Shown in pieces: positions 1 through 12,630 of a stretch of 64,000 bases of DNA; the stretch's first letter is position 1, and each line of letters opens with the position of its first letter. The translations under genes and the position numbers were made by a program. The stretch lies in NCBI RefSeq assembly GCF_019097595.1, contig NC_080711.1, forward strand, positions 23,103,928 to 23,167,927. The letters run 5' to 3'. The notes under the pieces were generated by a model, which was not told the DNA's origin, made no database searches, and saw only the letters and a list, made by a program, of their open reading frames with translations. Source of the stretch: Hemibagrus wyckioides. Its lineage: Eukaryota; Chordata; Actinopteri; Siluriformes; Bagridae.

Positions 1-170
1 AAGGGTCATAAGCAATAAAGGCAATGAAGAGCTATGAAGAGTGATAAGCAACAAAGGCTATGAAGAGCTTTAAGTACTAAGTGTTATGAGAGCTTATAAG
101 CAGAAAGAGATATCAGGCACCATGAAGAGCTATTAGCAGTAAGTATGATATTATGAAAGGTAATAAGTAG
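1..170. repeat. Degenerate minisatellite (GAAGAGCTATAAGCA-like)
   Basis: The opening bases repeat variants of 'aaggctatgaagagct' followed by 'ataagcag' about every 40-50 bp. Roughly four diverged copies are visible and the array probably starts before the window. No coding potential is seen. Confidence 0.5.
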
Positions 171-292
171 TTTATAAACAGCACAGCATCATTATAGTTT
201 GAGGGCAGAAGAGGATCCAATCCCACACTCATAGCACAGGATGTTTAGTGAATCAACCCTTGTGTTTAAAAATTCTAATCCCAACTGGACTG

Positions 293-294
<2 letters not shown>

Positions 295-328
<34 letters not shown>
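295..328. repeat. (CA)n microsatellite
   Basis: An uninterrupted CA run of about 17 units. A shorter CA run lies at about 453-468. Confidence 0.95.
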
Positions 329-330
<2 letters not shown>

Positions 331-479
331 AGAGGTGGGGCACGCTGTTTTTGATTAGGTGGCCTGCCTAGTTGTTTTGATTTATTGTAAGCCCACGCTA
401 ATCGCTGCAAGAGACTCAGCGTTCACTTTTCACACGCTGACATACATTCCCACACACACACACACACATTCGGGTGTGT

Positions 480-2549
480 GACCGCTTCCCCCTCAGTTCC
501 CACTTTGATCCAATGTCCTATCCTAATTGAAGGGGATGGGGTTTTTTTTCAACTTCCTGTTTTAAAAAGTCTTCACTCGTATCGTACATTAGTTCCACAC
601 TTTTCCCCGGTCAGTTCTGGGTTTTGCCTCATCAGTAAATAAAAAAAAAGAGGAAACGATGAAGCGTGGGCTTGGTATTTCTCCATCGCCTACTTCAGAG
701 GCGACGCTGGAACAAAAATCAGCAAAAAGGAGTGCAGATAGAGGGGGAAAACTCGTAAAAGGTGAGAATCTCTCCCTGTCCGAGGCCTGGTGGAAAGGTT
801 CCAGGGTCGTTAGCGGTGCTAATGCTCGGGCCTTCGTTGGCGGGAGTTCATAGTGTGTCCCTGGGCATTATGGGAAGGGAGCGGCATTCGCTGGACGCCG
901 TTCATCTGCAATTAACCCGAAGCCTCGGAAAGTTTAGGAATTTTGCAGCACACCCACAGCAGGGCACTTTATTAGTCAAGAAGCTGCATTTACACGTGCT
1001 CCGAAAAATTCTCAAAAATCGCTGCGGATATTTTGCAACTAGCTTTAATTTTGTATTGATTATGCTCCCTTTTCTTTCTTATCTTACTGTGGACAAAGAC
1101 AGCACTGCAACAACAATGTGTATTTTATTATTTTATTTTATTTTTATCTGACGTTAAAAGTGAAAGACTTGGTGAACAGAGCAGTTTCTACAATATAATA
1201 ATTATAGAAAAAATATTGGTTTTTTTAATATATTTTTTAATATAATATATATTTTTTAATATATTTGTACATAAAAACCTATACCAAATTCTATATCTCT
1301 ATTTGTTTATTTATTTATTTGAAATTATGATTTAAAATTTTAATTATTTTATTTAGGGCATTATTTATTAAGCTGGAGTAATAAAAAAAAGGGAGAGGGA
1401 ATTAAAATATTTATTTTTATTTTTTAGGACTTTTTTACATAATGGATATTATGGTTTTGCAAATTTGGCATTTAAAACATGTCATAAAATAAAGAATAAG
1501 TGAAATTAAATAAGAAAATAAGTGAAATAATATATTTACTGGTGTCAATAACGGCACAATATTTCATAAAAACACAAAATTCACCATTTTCTTTATTTTA
1601 TTAGATTTCAAAATAAATATTTAAAGTTCTGCAACAAAAAAAGATTTCTAATTTTATTTCTTGTCTTGGACAAGAGAAAAAACAATTAAGTAGAAATTTG
1701 TTGATCTGTGTTCATGTGGAGGTTGCTTGAAAAATGAAAACCGAACAGATTTCCTCACAGGAAGCGTTGTTTTCCACAGTAACCTGAAATCCACCGCCAT
1801 CATCACATTCTGTCTCTGAGTGAAGAATAAACTGGACGAGACCTTCAGCAGAAACAGATACGCTCACGGAGAATTTTCTCGTCTTCCAGCGTTCAGAAGA
1901 GTCCTAAAACAGGTGTTCTGGGATCCGGGGATGGAAATCCGAGTCAGATTTCCATGAGGATGTTCCTGTTTTTCCGCCTGGGGTGTGCCATTATTTTCAG
2001 AAAGACGAAGACAAAGAATCAAGACAAAAAAAAGAGCCCAGGCGAGTTATTATTCCATAACTCTGATTTATGATGCTGGGAATCCTGTGGAGAGGATTCC
2101 TGAGTTTCACAGAGTGGGAATGTTGAACTTTCCGTTCACAATGTGATGGCTGAAAAGTCGGAGCAGTAAATACAGGTAGTAAACACAGGGCAGGTAGTAA
2201 TACACCCTGAAGTGACTGCGTTAACGCACCGATCGAGCGGTGGGAACCCGAGACAACGGACCAGATGTAGGGCTGAGGATATCAGCTAGTGAAACGTTAG
2301 CATGCTAGCGCTCTTCCTCACTCTGGGACATGACATAAAACTGATACTAGGACGCCACCAGTTGCTTGTTCAGGAATATTGTGTAAGGAGTAACACACAG
2401 CGGGTCATGCTGTTGTTGTATAGCTGGTGCTAGCATTAATAGTTTGTTTATTAGCATGTTGCACTTAGCTCACAGGTGAATTTAATCACTACAGTAATTG
2501 TTGTATTTCCACTCTGAGTTACACACACAGATCTTTCCTACAGACAGTG
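480..2549. other. Non-coding, AT-rich from about 1150 to 1680
   Basis: No supported gene. Bases 1150-1680 are strongly AT-rich with many TTTATT and AATAT words. Bases 1700-2500 have mixed composition with scattered GCTAGC/TTAGC words, which are common through the window. Short open frames near 660-1150 have no recognisable protein features and lack a convincing splice context. Confidence 0.5.
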
Positions 2550-3296
2550 AAGAAACAAAGAGGCCACACCTCCTTCACTGAATCTAATAAAGAGGCCACA
2601 CCTCCTTCACTGAGACTGCCATATAAAGAGGCCACACTTACTAAGTCTGACTAAAAGGCTACACCTTATTTATTAAGACTGACAAACATAGAAGCCACAC
2701 CTCCTTTGCTGAATCTAACAAAGAGGCCACACCTCCTTCACTGAGACTGCCATATAAAGAGGCCACACCTCCTTCAGTTAGACTGCCATATAAAAAGGCC
2801 ACACCTCCCTTACTAAGTCTGACTAAAAGGCTACACCTTATTTATTATTATGCTGAATCTAACAAAGAGGCCACACCTCCATCACTGACTCTAACAAAGA
2901 AACCACACCTCTTTCACTGAATCTAACAAAGAGACCACACCTCCTTCGCTGAATCTAGCAAAGAGGCCACACCTCCTTTGCTGAATCTAACAAAGTGACC
3001 ACACTTCCTTCACTGAATCTAACAAAGAGGCCACACCTCCTTCACTGAATCTAACAAAGAGGCCACACCCCCTTCACTGAATCTAACAAAGAGGCCACAC
3101 CTCCTTCACTTAACCTACAAGAAGGCCACACTTCCTTCACTGAATCTAACAAAGAGGCCACACCTCCTTCACTGAGTTTGACTAAAAGACCACACCTCTT
3201 TTGCTAAGGCAGATAAATAGCCCACAAGTCTGACAAATTAAGTAGGCCACACCTCCATCACTGAGACTGACACTGAATAGGCCACACCTCTTTCAT
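2550..3296 (+). repeat. Minisatellite array 1, about 32-bp unit with GGCCACACCTCCTTCACTG core
   Basis: About 20 or more tandem copies of a unit with core 'ggccacacctccttcactg' separated by 'aatctaacaaaga'. The most homogeneous part (about 2980-3180) has a 32-bp period. Edge copies are diverged, longer and sometimes half deleted. The same core recurs in array 2 (4690-5800) and, reverse-complemented, in array 3 (10425-11632). Confidence 0.93.
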
Positions 3297-3299
3297 TTG

Positions 3300-3772
3300 T
3301 ACTTGTTTAGAACACATTATCAGTTTGTTCCAAATAGCATGTTTGTATTTAGCTACATCGCTAACTGCTTCACTAGCTATCTATAAAACTTGTTCAAGTA
3401 TATGTTTAATGGCTGCTACCGACAGAGGAAAGAAACAAAAGTAACATTCTTCTTGTCTAATTCGACAGAATCAAAGAGCTCGAGTGGAGAGCACGCTTTC
3501 GTCTGATCAGTTCTTGCAGCATTCGCACAGACGTGTGACAAATCCCCTCAACCTGCTTCCTGCAGCAATTAAGACGGGGATGTGAGAGACACTGGGCACT
3601 TCATTAAGACGCTGCACTGCTTCTTTCACTCGCTTTTTCTCTGTCGCTCTCTCAGTAGGGATATTACACATTACTCCGTATTTCCTCTGAATACCAAACA
3701 GAACAACCCTGAAAGTCTGAAGAAAACGGGCAGGCTGAGTGGAACTGGCAGGAAGGTTGTGGTAACACCACT
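3300..3772. other. Unique non-coding stretch
   Basis: Mixed-composition sequence between array 1 and a Tc1 remnant. No gene, RNA or clear repeat is recognised. Confidence 0.4.
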
Positions 3773-3896
3773 GTTTTAACCACTCTTTATATCTGTGTTG
3801 AGCAGAAAAGCATCTTCAGGAGATTTGGAATTGATTGAAAACCATTCGTTTAGATTACAATTGTTCCTAATAAAGTGGCCGGTGATTGTAATCCAC
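3773..3896 (+). mobile_element. Tc1-like transposon remnant (right end)
   Basis: The segment ends in 'cctaataaagtggccggtga', which I recognise as the terminal inverted repeat of a very common fish Tc1-like element. The preceding 'gagcagaaaagcatct' matches an internal transposase-coding part of that element, so most of the interior and the left end are missing. Other pieces of the same family are at 41178-41385, 56893-56935 and 58725-58862. The family assignment is from memory of the consensus. Confidence 0.6.
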
Positions 3897-4373
3897 TCCG
3901 TTCATGTTTATTAACATTTAGTTAGCGATATTGCGCGTTCTGTGTTGCCTGAGAAGGGAGAAAACAGGTTCACACACTTTCCTGAACAGTTAAATGAATC
4001 AATCATGTAGTCGCTGGTGCTGCTAACGCCACCTCAGCGCTGCTTGGCTACGGCACACGCTCGCTCTCTTTCCCAGAACAAGAACATTTTTCTTGTTTGC
4101 AACAGCGCGAGAAAGAAGAAACCTCCCCCCCGGCTACGAAACTGACAAGTCTGTTGCACAGCAAGCACGCAATCAAGAGACGCTGATGAAATCTCGCCGT
4201 GATGAAATAGCCGAATGCGGTGTATGTCAGAAACTGTATTGTTTATGATGGGTGCACTTATTAATAAAACAGCTTTGGGGGGCGAGAGAGACAGACAAAT
4301 AGACGCAGACCAACAAAAAGAAAAGCGCTGGTCCAAACAGCCTGAAGGAAGCAACGTCTGAGTCTGTGTGAGG

Positions 4374-4375
<2 letters not shown>
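3897..4375. other. Unique non-coding stretch
   Basis: Mixed-composition sequence with no supported gene. Overlapping open frames on the minus strand across the next (TG)n tract are repeat-driven (runs of His-Thr) and are not genes. Confidence 0.4.
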
Positions 4376-4408
<33 letters not shown>

Positions 4409-4420
4409 AGAGAGAGAGAT
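4376..4420. repeat. (TG)n plus short (GA)n microsatellite
   Basis: About 14 TG units followed by a short AGAGAGAGA run. Confidence 0.93.
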
Positions 4421-4689
4421 TTGGGACAAAGGGAGCAGGACTTGTGTAACTGATCAAGCACAAACCCACCGGCATGAACACACAGGAAAAACACGATTAC
4501 AGCAGCATGGACAGCAGAAAGGAGACAGAGATTCAAACCCGAAGTGATCAATATTTCAGGTTCCGCACCGACACGTTATGATGTAATACGTCCAATTTCG
4601 TTAAGGTTCTTCGACAAGTATCAGATGTTCCCTTCGTTAGCTGTTCCCCCTTTTTCATCATTTTCTAACAGTTCCACTCTTTCTGGCAG

Positions 4690-5800
4690 ACACACCCAGG
4701 CCACACCCTCCTTCACTGAGTTTGACATGCATAGAGGCCACACCTCCTTCACATGGAGTGAGAAAATCACAGAGGCCACACCTCCTTCATTAAAACTGAC
4801 AAACATGAGGTCACATCTTCACTGGAACAGCAAAAAGGCCACACCTCCTTCACTGAGACTGACACACACAGAGGCCACACCTCATTCACAAAGAGGACAC
4901 ACACCTTTGTAACTATAGCTAACAGAGGCCACACCTCCCTCACTGACACTGACCCACACAGAGGCCACACCTCTTTCACAAAGAGGACACACCTCCATTA
5001 ATATAAATAACACAGGCCACACCTGCTTCACTGAGACTGACACACAGAGGCCACACCTCTTTTACTATGAAGACACACCACCTTTACTATAACTAACACA
5101 GGCCACACTTCCTTCACAAAGAGTGTGAAAAACACAGAGGCCATGCCTCCTTTATTAAAACTGACAAACATGAAGTCACATCTTCACTGGAACAGCAAAA
5201 AGCCACACCTCCTTCACTGAGACTGACACACACAGAGGCCATACGTCTTTCGCAAAGAGGACACACACCTTTGTTACTATAGCTAACAGAAGCCACACCT
5301 CCTTCACTGAGACTGACACACAGGCCACACCTCTTTCACTAAGAGGACACACCTCCGTTACTATAACTAACAGAGAGGCCACACCTCCTTCACTGACACT
5401 GACACACAAAGAGGCCACACCTCCATTACTATAACTAACAGAGGCCACACCTCTTTCACTAACTGGACACACCTTTACTATAACTAACAGATGCACAAAT
5501 CCTTTAGTGAGACAAAGAGGCCATACCTCCTTGCTTCAGGAAGACAAACAAACCACACCCCTTCACTGTGACTGACAAGGAGGCCATACCTCCTTCACAA
5601 AAAGTATAACGCATACAGAGCCCCCTATCTTGCACAGAGGCTGTCAAACAAAGAGGCCACGCCTCCCTCCCAAAACTGACTAAGAGGCCACACCTCCCTG
5701 GCTAAAGACCAAGGACAGACATCCTTCACTGGGACTGACACACAGCAGCCACACCTCTTTCTCTAAGACCAAAAAGCACAAAGTCCACATCACCTTCACC
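4690..5800 (+). repeat. Minisatellite array 2, same core as array 1
   Basis: About 1.1 kb of tandem units carrying 'aggccacacctccttcac' alternating with 'tgagactgacacaca' and 'aagaggacacacctcc' variants. Units vary from about 30 to 45 bp. A block around 4790-4880 is repeated almost exactly around 5155-5235, showing that blocks of several units were duplicated. The minus strand stays open in places with Lys-Glu-Val-Trp-Pro-Leu repeats, an artefact of units near 36 bp. Confidence 0.92.
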
Positions 5801-7565
5801 TTTACAATCTACTCCATTAATAATAAGTTAACTCTAACAATTAAAAAAAAAAAAACAGATAGTGACACTAACACAGTTTCCTGCAGGCATTCACCACTCC
5901 AAACCTGTCTCCGGTGTAGCACCTTTTCATGTACAAGTTCCTTATCCCCATCCCAAACCAACGTACTACTTGCTAGCATCTTGAGCCATAAAGTACCACA
6001 GGATAGCCGCCATCTGGATATGAAATAAAGATTTTATTGCTGGTATGCAGTGGTGAAGCGGTTCCATATTTCAGAGGGAAGTGATGGAAGGACTCATCGC
6101 TCTTGCACTCCTCTGGGCCGAGCAAAACATTAGAAACATTAGCTACCCGTCGGAGATCAGCGGGACAACCCGGCTCCTCTTCTGAGGCCAACATGGCCGC
6201 TGCTCAAAGCTAACTAATATACAGCAGAGCGTCGAAACTTATCTAGTCCATGTTTGCTCGGGGAGACGGCCAAGGTAACTGATATATTACCGTGTTCCTC
6301 CAAAGTCCCAGGGCGCAATAAACTGCACATGAACATATTTAGAGGATCAAGAGCTGTCAGCTAGGTCGTAAGATGGGAGAGACGAGTTACAGGAAGTGTA
6401 TTGCAAAATGTGGAAAAGGCATCAGGCTATATATGGCACTCTTAAAGGAACATACGAGCTGGAAAAAGACTGATGATAACATCGCTAATCAGAATGAAAA
6501 GCTAGCTTAGTTCCTGCTAATCTGTACTTGTTCACAATTATTCACTATTAGCCACTGCTTTAAAGAAATCCTTTCACAAAGTTATTGTCCCCTGACAGGA
6601 ATATTGACATGAAATATGATTCTAGGCTAGTCGAACCCTCTACATGTAAGGAACAAATGCTAGATAGAGAATTAGCACAATCTGTTTCTTGTAGTGATCT
6701 AGTGCAAGTCAGGGAAAGTGAGGGAGATGAGAGAATCAGGATGCTATCATGACCAGGAGTCGGAAACCTGCACTTCCTGTATGACACGCTCTCCATTTCC
6801 TGTCCAGGACCATTTCTCACCCAGAGGGTGGTGAAGACAAACAGCGCAGGGGTGCAAAAGAGGCTAAAACAACATCCTCGAGCAGGAGACCCCAAAGCCG
6901 ACAGGGTCAAAAAGGCAGGAATGACAAAGTGAGACACATCATTTCTGATACACTCTTACACGGAAAAAGGGAAAAAGTTCATTAATGGTTTGTTAGATTC
7001 TTTTAGGGTCCTGGAAGCACCAGAACCCTCTTTATGTTTTTTTTGCACCTGAAGAGCTTGAAAGAGTGCAGGGTTTTTTCATTTGTTTTGGTTTGTTCAG
7101 CTGATTTTTAGGAGATATGTTGGAGCATTTGCTTCAGATAACGTACAGTAAGCATGTATAAATGGCTCTTGCTTAACAGTTGAATCTGCTCACATTCCCA
7201 CACAAAATAGAGCTTCTTTTGCCCAAGGTGAGGTGTGTTAAAAGCCATTGTTAAGTAAATGATTCGATAGTTATGTAAATATCTATTCTGCAATGTTAGG
7301 TATCGCAATCCAGCATTGCTTTCTCATTTTGTTTGGTCCAAATTTCCAGAACACTTGCCATTTCTGTAGTACCACTAAAATCCAGAACACCTGGCATGTT
7401 TGATTCACTTCTTGCAAAGGAGTCGATTCGGAGTTGACTCACTCTCTGACTCAGTTCTTTGCAAGTGCAGCTTTGGAGCAAGTCAGATCAAGTGTTTTTG
7501 GTCCTTATTTCTTTTTGGAATTGCTCTTTTTGGAATTTGTAATTCTCACCTGCCTAGAGAACACT
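5801..7565. other. Non-coding, mostly unique
   Basis: No supported gene. A short inverted-type word pair (agggtcctgg / cagaaccctc) sits near 7010-7030, resembling the GGTTCT repeats seen later at 49170-50440. Open frames at about 5973-6194 and 6560-6937 (minus) show no recognisable domain. Confidence 0.4.
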
Positions 7566-7935
7566 CCAGGGCCAAGGGCTCAGAGTTGGATTTTAAGGCT
7601 AGGGATAAGGGCTCAGGCTCAGAGTGAAAATGTTAAGGTTGAGGGTTAAGGTTATGGTTGGATGTTGAGGCTAGGGATAAGGGTTAAGGGTCAGCAAGGA
7701 TTTTAAGGCTGAGGGTTCAGGTTAGGGTTGGATGTTAAGGCTAGGGATAAGGGCTCAGGGTCAGGGCGAAGATGTTAAGGCTAAGGGTTCAGGATAGAGT
7801 TGGATGTTAAGGCTAAGGATAAGGCCTCAGGTACAGGGTGAAGATGTTAAAGCTAGGGATAAGGGCTCAGGGTCAGCATTAGGATTTTAAGGCTTAGGGT
7901 TGGTTGTTAAAGCTTAGGACCAGGGCTCAGCAGGG
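7566..7935 (+). repeat. 71-bp minisatellite rich in TAGGG/TTAAGG
   Basis: About five copies of a unit containing 'ggatgttaaggctaggga' then 'taagggctcagggtcag'. The distance between two clear copies of 'ttggatgttaagg' (7729 and 7800) is 71 bp. Copies are 80-90% alike by eye. The GGGTT/TTAGGG flavour resembles telomeric words, but the array is not a telomere repeat. Confidence 0.88.
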
Positions 7936-8129
7936 CTTACCAGACTGAACACTGCAAATGTGACCACAACCTTGCTTATCATTTCTGTTGAGCATCACAA
8001 ACACAACACACACATTAAATTAAAGACCAAAAAAAACCCAGGATTGTTGAACGTCCTCCGCCTTCTTTGTTGAAAATTCTTAGTAAAGGAGTTTATTTTC
8101 TGAAGAATAATCCAGTGCTACACTGCCTT
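7936..8129. other. Short unique spacer
   Basis: No feature recognised between the 71-bp array and the next candidate regulatory segment. Confidence 0.4.
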
Positions 8130-8720
8130 GTTGGATCAGTCAGGGGTCGAGTCTCGGAGGGGACTCGTAATCGTTAACACGGTCTCTCTAAAGCCTGTAA
8201 AGTAATAAAAGTGCTTTGTTGGATGAAAGCGCCCACTCGTGTGCTCTGCGGGCCCGTAGCGCTACATTAGCAGAGGTTAATCTATATAAACACAGCTCCA
8301 CTTATTGCTTGCACACTGAGTTAATAAGACTAACGTATTATTAGTAATGTTTCCCCTGTAATAACGCCGGCCGGCCGTCAATCATCAGCACAATTAAATT
8401 GTTTAATGAATAAATTTGCATCGATAATGACACGACGGCGGGGAAACATCTGTCTCCAGCCGTACTGGTGTCAGACCCCCATATGGAACGCTAAAGTCGA
8501 TGCTGTTTTGATGCTAACTAAACGAAAAACTAGCGCTCGGATTAATTTGACAGCGTGGAAATCACTTAGTGAGATCACTTCCTCTTTTCTTCGCTGCATA
8601 TTCACGCCATGCAAATAGGGCCCCGAGATATCCCTTACACTCTTTTTACAATTAAAATGGAACAATTTCCACTCCATCGCTAATTTAGTAGTGCATGAAC
8701 ACACCACATTGTCGAGGTAC
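8130..8720. promoter_or_regulatory. Candidate conserved non-coding element
   Basis: Unique mixed-composition sequence with clustered transcription-factor-like words: 'gtcaatcatcag' (PBX/TALE-like), 'aatttgcatcgataatgac' (octamer-like TTTGCAT plus ATCGAT) and several TTAAT/ATTAA sites. A short palindrome 'ccggccgg' sits at about 8368. There is no coding signal on either strand. The regulatory call is inference from composition and context. Confidence 0.33.
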
Positions 8721-9889
8721 ATGTTTTAAAGTGGTTTGAGGAGAGCTTTGGGTTTTGATTATACAGTTAAATGCTGACATGAAGCCTTGAAATCTGCTAC
8801 AACTACTTAGCACAATCATTTTGTTCCTGTTTATGAATATTCATATCCAAGACGAATGATGAGAACCAAAACTTTTGTTGTGGCCTGCTCTTTTCTCGTT
8901 TCTAGCTCTTGTTCTTTCGGAATTCTCTGATAAGGACGACGTCTAGTGTTTTCGAGAAAAAAAAACAGTTGTTAAATTCCTGTTTGTTCAGGAAAACTTT
9001 TTTTTTCTAAGTAAATTTGACATTTAAGGAAACTCGAATTGATCAGCCTCAAATCGTACACTTGGTAATGTTGCTGTGATTGTCTATGAACATCACTTTT
9101 TTTTAAATAAAAAGACGAAACATTAGCATGTTTCTTTTGTTAATGATTTTTCGATTTTTTTGAAAGTCTAATTTTTATTTCATTTTTTAAAATTAAATAG
9201 ATAAATGATATCTGATCTTTTCTGCGATTTATTTAAGCTAGTGATTAACATACTACGTTACAGATACCATGGATCCGCCGTTATATAAAACAACATTAAA
9301 AAAAAAGCATGATTTTAAGAATTTACACAATTTTCCAAACTTTACATCGATTAGCAAAGACATGTTTATTTTTGCACAGTAGCTGTAATGGACATAAGTA
9401 CAATGCTTCTTTTTGGGAATATCTGCTTCACCTCATGTCTGATCTGTTAGGGATGTTACGCTGACATATCGGGACAGTCATCTTGGACAGAATCAGTTTT
9501 TTACTTAGGGTGGTTTGGTATCTCCTTGCCTCCTAGGCCACGCCTCCCAAAAACCTGATCTCAGAGTTGTACTGAAAAGCTACTTGTATATATAACGTAG
9601 TTCCATTTTGGACTCTAAAGGCCATTTTATGAAATAGTTTATTTAAACAAATAAAACTTATTGATGAACATAAAGATGTCTATGTTGTATCAAGGCTCTA
9701 GTGAAAAACTAAAGAAGCAGATGTCTTGGCCAAACATGTCTTGGCTGATCGAGCACATTCGGGGTAAAGGGGAAATAGTTCTAAAGTATAAATAGATTTA
9801 AAAATAAGGCCTAATCCAGCGAGGAGGCTTCAATGACATCACTAAAGCACTTATGACTTATTTACTAATTTAATAGGCTACTTATTTAT
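8721..9889. other. Non-coding, AT-rich
   Basis: AT-rich with poly-T and poly-A runs near 8957 and 9095. No gene or clear mobile element is recognised. Confidence 0.4.
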
Positions 9890-10310
9890 TTCTCCTTGTC
9901 ATGCAGAATCCAAAGTTCAACCTCACAATCACCCCGAGGGACTTCTGCTGGAAAAAATATCCTCCTGCGAGAAGCGTGTGCCGAAAATACAAACACGGCG
10001 CAGTGCTAATAATGAGAGAACCCTCATCAGCGAGGTGATTAAGATGGAGAGAGGCAGGACAAATAAGAGTCAGGCTTCACTATCACACACATAATTGTAT
10101 TCTTTTGAAGCACATTATGTGCATGGCGTGTGGAGAGCACAGCGTGCTGGGGGGGAACTCATTACCCCGCTTGTTATGTACGCTGTGTGTTTGTTTGCAT
10201 ATCAGGTGCTCGGCTTCCCTGTAATAACTAATAAGTGTACAGTGTAATAAGTAAATAAGTGCTTCGGTGATGTCATGCATGCCTGGAGAGACGTCTGGCT
10301 GTACACTCAC
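9890..10310. promoter_or_regulatory. Candidate conserved non-coding element
   Basis: Unique sequence with 'agtgctaataatgagag', 'gtgattaagatggagag' and repeated CTAATAA/AATAAGT words, and no tandem structure. A 75-codon minus-strand frame overlaps it but has no domain or splice signals. Conservation is untested. Confidence 0.28.
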
Positions 10311-10424
10311 TTAAAATCGCACTGGTTAGCAGGATTATTTGTGCATAAAGCTTTTACATTTGGGCGATGGTTCATAACTTTGTTCCAAAGTTAGGTGTGT
10401 GACCCCACTGTGTATGTTAGTCTT

Positions 10425-11632
10425 AGTTTAGAAGGTGTGGTCTCTGTGCCTGTCAGTTCCAGGAAGGAGACAGGTCATCTGAGAAGTTCTGTTTGAGGAA
10501 AGTGTTGGGTTTGTACCTCAGTCGCAGTGTAGCAGGTGTGGTATATGTTCCATCCTTGAAAAGGGGGAAGGAAGGTGGGATGTTCCATAGGTGTTAGGGA
10601 TAGGTGTTCCATCTGTGAAATTCTGTCACAGTATATGAGGCATTGCCTCTGGTCCTGTCAGTTCTAGTGAAGAAAGTGTGGCCTTTTTGTCAGTCCTAGT
10701 GAAGGATGTGGTGGATTCTGTTCAGTCCCATTCAAGGAGCTATGGGCCCTGTACCTTGATCAAAAGGAGGGTCTGGCCTCTGTGCATATTCAATGAGGTG
10801 TGGCCTCTGTGCCCTCACTAGCAGTGAAAAAAGGTGTGGCCCCTTTTTCTGCCATTCCCAAGAAAGTACTTGTGTCCCTGTGCCTCTGGTCCCTGAGCTT
10901 CCTTCACAGGGCCGGTGTGGCCTCTGTGCCTGTCAGACAGTGAAGAAGGTGTGGCATCTCTGAATTAATTAGGAGGAGGGTGTAGCCTTTGTGCCTCAGT
11001 CCCAATCAAGGACCTCTGCATGGCCTCTGGCTCTTTTTTCTGGAGAGAAGAGCATGGCTTCTGTACCTTATAGTTCCATTCATGGAGGTGTAACCTCTGT
11101 GCCTTTCAGACAGTGAAGGATCCATGGTATCTCATAGGAAAGAAGGCGTGACCTCTGTGCCTCAGTACCAGTCAAGAAGGCGTGGCTCTTATTTCTGGGG
11201 AGAAGAGCTTTGCCTCTGTAACTTATAGTCCTATTCAAGGAGACATGGCTTCTGTTTCTGAAATTCCCAGTGAGGGAGACAGGGCCTATATGTCTGTCAG
11301 TCCCAGTGAAGGAGGGCCAGACTCTCTGCCTGTCAGTCCCAGTGAAGTAGGTGGGGCCTGTATGCCTGTCAGTCCTAGTGAAGGAGGGCGGGACTCTCTG
11401 CCTGTCAGTCCCAGTGAAGGAGGCAGAGCCTCTCTGCCTGTCAGTCCCAGTGAAGGAGGCAGGGCCTCTGACTGTGAGTCCCAGTGAAGAAGGCGGGGCC
11501 TTTCTGCCTGTCAGTCCCATTAAAGGAGCCAGGGCTTCTATGTCTGTCAGTCCCAGTAAAGGAGGCGAGGCATCTATGCCTGTCAGTCCCTGTGAAGGAG
11601 GCAGGGCTTCAATACCTGTCAGTCCCACATTG
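10425..11632 (-). repeat. Minisatellite array 3, inverted relative to arrays 1 and 2
   Basis: About 1.2 kb of units such as 'cctgtcagtcccagtgaagg' followed by 'aggcagagcctctctg'. This is the reverse complement of the core in arrays 1 and 2 (gaggccacacctccttcactg...gactgaca). The right part (about 11240-11630) is homogeneous with a 36-bp period. The left part is degenerate with irregular spacers. The 36-bp period is a multiple of three, so long frames stay open on both strands (for example about 11080-11700 minus); these are not genes. Confidence 0.92.
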
Positions 11633-11904
11633 AGACAGCTCCAGATCATATAGCACTGAAGTCTTGTTTGATTAACAGTATCTTTTGTCCTTTCTATCAA
11701 AACATTTTTGTAAAAATATGCTCAGCCATGTTTGGGCCTTCCAATGTTTGAATCAATTTCCTGGTCACATGATTCTCAGCCACGAAGGAAGAAAAAACCA
11801 ACGTATGAAATACACCCCTATAACATATCACCCTAAATAGCATGCACATCCATTTATGTCAGCAGTAATTCAGAGAAGTGTTATTCCTAAGGTTCTCTAG
11901 TGAG
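11633..11904. other. Unique non-coding stretch
   Basis: No feature recognised. Confidence 0.4.
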
Positions 11905-11998
11905 ATGGAATCCCAGCACTACCACAGAGCTGCTGATGGGCTCTTGAGTAAGACCCTTAACCCTCCACTGCTTCGCTCTGCGCATGGCTTGTAATCTC
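11905..11998 (+). mobile_element. SINE family B remnant
   Basis: Words 'ggaatcccagcactaccaca' and 'gagtaagacccttaaccct' match the body of the tRNA-derived SINE seen better preserved at 36160-36345 and 40901-41131. The promoter head and tail are lost or too diverged to place. Confidence 0.6.
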
Positions 11999-12630
11999 CA
12001 TCACTCCGGATGATTAAACGTGATGACTCAAAGTGTCATCCGCAGGAATAAACAGAAACGTTTTCTCGAATCATATGTCTGTCATTAGAAACTATCCTTC
12101 TTCTGAAACCCCCTCTGCATAAAAAAAGTGCACTTTTCCTTCATTTTTTTTTCTTTCACCAATTCCCACGATGTCACGAATAAAAAGGCTTGCAGCAGGG
12201 CAAAAAAAAAAGCTGGTGGTTTCTGAAGTATGAATCGTTTTTGGACAGAAGCTTTTCCCAAAACACACACAGAGGGTTACGTGCCAAGATCAGGGAGCGG
12301 CAGGAATGCATGTGTTTTTATAGCGTGGGTTGGAAGAATAAAAAGAAAGAAGGAACGAATGAACGAACAAAAGAAAAGAGAGATAGACCAAGGGAAAGGC
12401 TGCTCTGGCCAGCGTCCACCAAACCCACACACCGTCCTCAGGGTGTCCACACAGAGTCCTGCATTGTCCGGACACACCTCGCTAGCACCCGGTCCAACAC
12501 ATGGACTCCATCAGCATCATCTTCATCCTTTCTTTTTCTTCATCACTTTTACAAAACAGCATCTCCTTGTTAAATGAGTCAACATCTAGAGACATAGCGT
12601 TTCTTTATAAAGTGTAACATACATTGTAGA
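11999..12630. other. Non-coding, mostly unique
   Basis: Several overlapping short frames exist on both strands around 12190-12580 because stops are sparse, but none has a recognisable domain. No feature called. Confidence 0.4.

Noticed and set aside
7566..7935. Interstitial telomere repeat
   Set aside because: TAGGG and TTAAGG words occur, but inside a 71-bp complex unit, not as TTAGGG tandem copies.
11080..11700. 206-codon minus-strand frame with Thr-Gly-Thr-Asp-Arg repeats
   Set aside because: The 36-bp minisatellite period is a multiple of three; the opposite strand is equally open.
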